Below, in pieces: positions 6,209 to 7,620 of a DNA stretch of 7,620 nt. The DNA is from Gemmatimonadota bacterium (lineage in GTDB: Bacteria; Gemmatimonadota; Gemmatimonadetes; Gemmatimonadales; Gemmatimonadaceae). The stretch covers positions 1 through 7,620 of the forward strand of contig JARIET010000136.1 of assembly GCA_031127185.1 (NCBI GenBank), read 5' to 3'. Below the pieces are notes generated by a model. It did not search any database and was not told the origin of the DNA. It saw only the letters and a program-made list of their open reading frames with translations. The translations under genes and the position numbers were made by a program. How positions within the stretch are numbered: the stretch's first letter is position 1; each line of letters starts with the position of its first letter.

Positions 6209-7504
6209 ATGGACGAACTCGAGCGCGCGCGCCACGAGTTTCGCCTCACCGCGAACGCGCTGGCGGAAAGTTGGGAGGAGATCAACCTCCTCTATTCAAT
6301 TGGCGAGATCCTCGGTCGCACCGTCGGCCTCGAGGACGCCGCAGCCACCATCCTCAGCGAAATTTCCGAGACCGTGGGCGCCGATCTGGGTGCGATCTAC
6401 GTGCTCGATGCTGGCCGGGGCTTGCTGGTGCCCATTGCCGCGCGCGGTGCGGCACCCAAGGATGTCGACGCGATACCGATTGACGACGACGAGGCCGCGG
6501 CCGCCCTGGTGTTCCGGGACGCCTTGCCCCGGCTGTACGCGGTGGGTGAGGCGGCATCTCCGCGCGAGGTGCCTGTGCGCCGCGGTGAAGTGATGGCGGT
6601 GCCGATCACCGGATCCACCCCAAGGGGAACGGTCGGCCTTGGTGTCGTGACGTTGTCCGCGCCACGCTATGAGAGGGGATTCACCGCGGGTGATCAGAAG
6701 CTCGTGGCCGCAATCGCATCGCAGATCGGTTCCGCCATCCAGATCACGCGACTCGTGCGGGCATCGGTTGAGCAGGAACGCCTTGAGCACGAGATGCAGC
6801 TCGCGCACGACCTGCAGATGCGGCTCTTGCCGACGCCGTCGAGCGTGGCCCCCGACGCCATCTGCGCGGCCCGGGTCGAACCGGCGCGGAGCGTGGGCGG
6901 GGACTTCTATCATCTCTTTCGCCTCGGCGGCGGACGCGTCGGCGTGTTGATGGGGGACGTCTCCAGCCATGGCTATCAAGCCGCCCTGATCATGGCCCTC
7001 ACGATGAGCGCCATGGCGATCCACGCCCAAAAGGGCGACGGGCCCGCCGTGACGGTGACCGCGTTGCTCGACACCATCGCCGGCGAGTTGGCTGAAACGG
7101 AAATGTTCCTGGCGCTCTGCTACGCGGTAGTTGACCCTGCAAAGGGCGAAATCTGCTGGGTGAATGCCGGGCAGCCGCACGCGTTTGTCGTCGATCCTGC
7201 GGGTGGCACGCATCGCCTGGCGGCCACGGATCCGCCGCTCGGCATGGGCTCTTCGTCGCCGCACGAGTCCACGCGGCCGTGGACGAAGCAGCGCGACACG
7301 CTCGTATTGTTCACCGACGGGGTGTGCGATGCGCGCGACCTGGCGGGAGCGATGCTCGGCGAAGCGAAGGTGTTGGACGTGTTGCGCGCCCGCCGCGCCG
7401 AAACGCCCGAGCGAATCGTCGATGGCGTTTTCGCGTTGCTCGAAGGGCATATGGGGGGAGAGGCGGCGCCGGATGATCAGGCGGTTCTCGTTTTGCGGGC
7501 GTGA
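6209..7504 (+). CDS. GAF-domain SpoIIE/RsbU-type PP2C phosphatase
   Basis: This 431-residue soluble protein has no signal peptide or membrane segment. An N-terminal helix (about 1-35) leads into a GAF-like sensor domain (about 36-180: ETVGADLGAIYVLD, VPITGSTPRGTVGLGVVTLS, DQKLVAAIASQIGSAIQ). A helical linker (about 181-208, EHEMQLAHDLQMRLLP) is typical of RsbU relatives and carries signal from sensor to phosphatase. The PPM phosphatase domain fills 215-431. Metal-binding aspartates are visible as GGD (D232), GDVSSHG (D250), FTDGV (D370) and PDDQAVLV (D423). It should dephosphorylate the phospho-STAS protein encoded two genes upstream. FYH replaces the common FYD/YYD just after GGD, and SSHG replaces the common SGHG. 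The ligand sensed by the GAF domain cannot be told from sequence. The ATG at 6209 has no strong Shine-Dalgarno and lies 12 bases after the kinase stop. Confidence 0.93.
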   Translation: MDELERARHEFRLTANALAESWEEINLLYSIGEILGRTVGLEDAAATILSEISETVGADLGAIYVLDAGRGLLVPIAARGAAPKDVDAIPIDDDEAAAALVFRDALPRLYAVGEAASPREVPVRRGEVMAVPITGSTPRGTVGLGVVTLSAPRYERGFTAGDQKLVAAIASQIGSAIQITRLVRASVEQERLEHEMQLAHDLQMRLLPTPSSVAPDAICAARVEPARSVGGDFYHLFRLGGGRVGVLMGDVSSHGYQAALIMALTMSAMAIHAQKGDGPAVTVTALLDTIAGELAETEMFLALCYAVVDPAKGEICWVNAGQPHAFVVDPAGGTHRLAATDPPLGMGSSSPHESTRPWTKQRDTLVLFTDGVCDARDLAGAMLGEAKVLDVLRARRAETPERIVDGVFALLEGHMGGEAAPDDQAVLVLRA

Positions 7505-7511
7505 ATTGAGC

Positions 7512-7563
7512 GGGGACACTCCGGGGAACGACGGGACGTGGGGGGACGTGGGGGGACGGGCGC
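7512..7563 (+). repeat. Third copy of the G-rich unit, at the rsmA start
   Basis: Bases 7527-7558 match dnaG copy A at 27 of 32 positions, and 7533-7563 match the end of the dnaG element (1109-1139) at 26 of 31. The preceding ACTCCGGGG also resembles the bases before dnaG copy B. G runs of three or more lie at 7512, 7523, 7533, 7540, 7550 and 7558 with loops of two to seven bases, a strong G-quadruplex pattern on the coding strand. Confidence 0.8.
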
Positions 7564-7620
7564 GCAAGCGCTTCGGGCAGCACTTCCTCACAGATCCGCG
7601 GATACTCGGACGGATCGCGG
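7548..7620 (+). CDS. rsmA: 16S rRNA adenine dimethyltransferase RsmA/KsgA, N-terminal start only
   Basis: RsmA dimethylates A1518 and A1519 near the 3' end of 16S rRNA, a late 30S assembly step. Only about 24 codons are in the window; the gene runs off the right edge. The visible peptide RKRFGQHFLTDPRILGRIA is the hallmark N-terminus of this family, whose RFGQHFL motif precedes the SAM-binding fold. The GTG at 7548 gives the short lead VGGRA before RKRFGQ, the family's usual spacing. A TTG at 7506, right after the phosphatase stop, is also in frame and would add 14 residues encoded by the G-rich repeat. There is no canonical Shine-Dalgarno for the GTG, so the exact start is uncertain although the gene identity is firm. 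Confidence 0.9.
   Translation, partial: MGGRARKRFGQHFLTDPRILGRIA

Noticed and set aside
5432..6235. 267-codon minus-strand frame across the STAS and kinase genes
   Set aside because: It spans two conserved plus-strand genes and their gap, and is His/Leu/Val-rich with no domain; a shadow.
6296..7591. 431-codon open frame on the minus strand opposite the SpoIIE phosphatase gene
   Set aside because: High-GC codon bias opens antisense frames; the translation is Arg/His-rich with no recognisable domain, and the plus strand carries a fully conserved phosphatase and the rsmA start.

Overview
This is a gene-dense, high-GC bacterial chromosome segment. Every recognisable gene is on the + strand, and intergenic gaps are mostly under 75 bases. 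It is core housekeeping DNA, not an island: no transposase, integrase, tRNA, rRNA or CRISPR array is visible. The GC-rich codon use, the GTG starts, and the mix of replication/repair genes with a STAS / RsbW-like kinase / RsbU-like phosphatase set would suit Gemmatimonadota or a similar high-GC soil or sediment phylum. That placement is inference from general impression; no marker gene in the window settles it.

Layout. Bases 2-1699 hold most of DNA primase DnaG; its N-terminal zinc-binding domain lies upstream of the window. Bases 1770-2483 encode a coiled-coil plus C4 zinc-ribbon protein (DUF164/CdsZ-like). It overlaps the GTG start of recJ (2480-4195), the single-strand 5'-3' exonuclease. 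RsmD (16S rRNA guanine-N2 methyltransferase) and CoaD (phosphopantetheine adenylyltransferase) follow as a close pair. A 132-base gap after coaD is largely filled by an inverted repeat made of heptamer units. Then come three tightly spaced genes forming a phospho-dependent partner-switching module: a STAS antagonist, a GHKL kinase/anti-sigma-like ATPase and a GAF-SpoIIE phosphatase. The window ends in the first codons of rsmA/ksgA (16S rRNA adenine dimethyltransferase).

How the genes fit together. dnaG and recJ act in replication and recombination. RsmD and RsmA modify 16S rRNA. CoaD makes dephospho-CoA. The three signalling genes should form a closed loop: the kinase phosphorylates the STAS serine, the phosphatase removes the phosphate, and the free STAS protein titrates the kinase away from an output partner. 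No sigma factor or other obvious output gene is in the window.

The least ordinary material is repetitive. (1) A G-rich unit of about 32 bases occurs twice inside the dnaG linker and once at the start of rsmA. All three copies are read in the same phase and give the same kind of GN-x-x-T-x-GD peptide. The rsmA copy is also a dense potential G-quadruplex that spans the likely start codon. (2) The heptamer-based inverted repeat begins on the last base of the coaD stop codon. I see no clearly new multi-gene system here; these repeats are the best leads.
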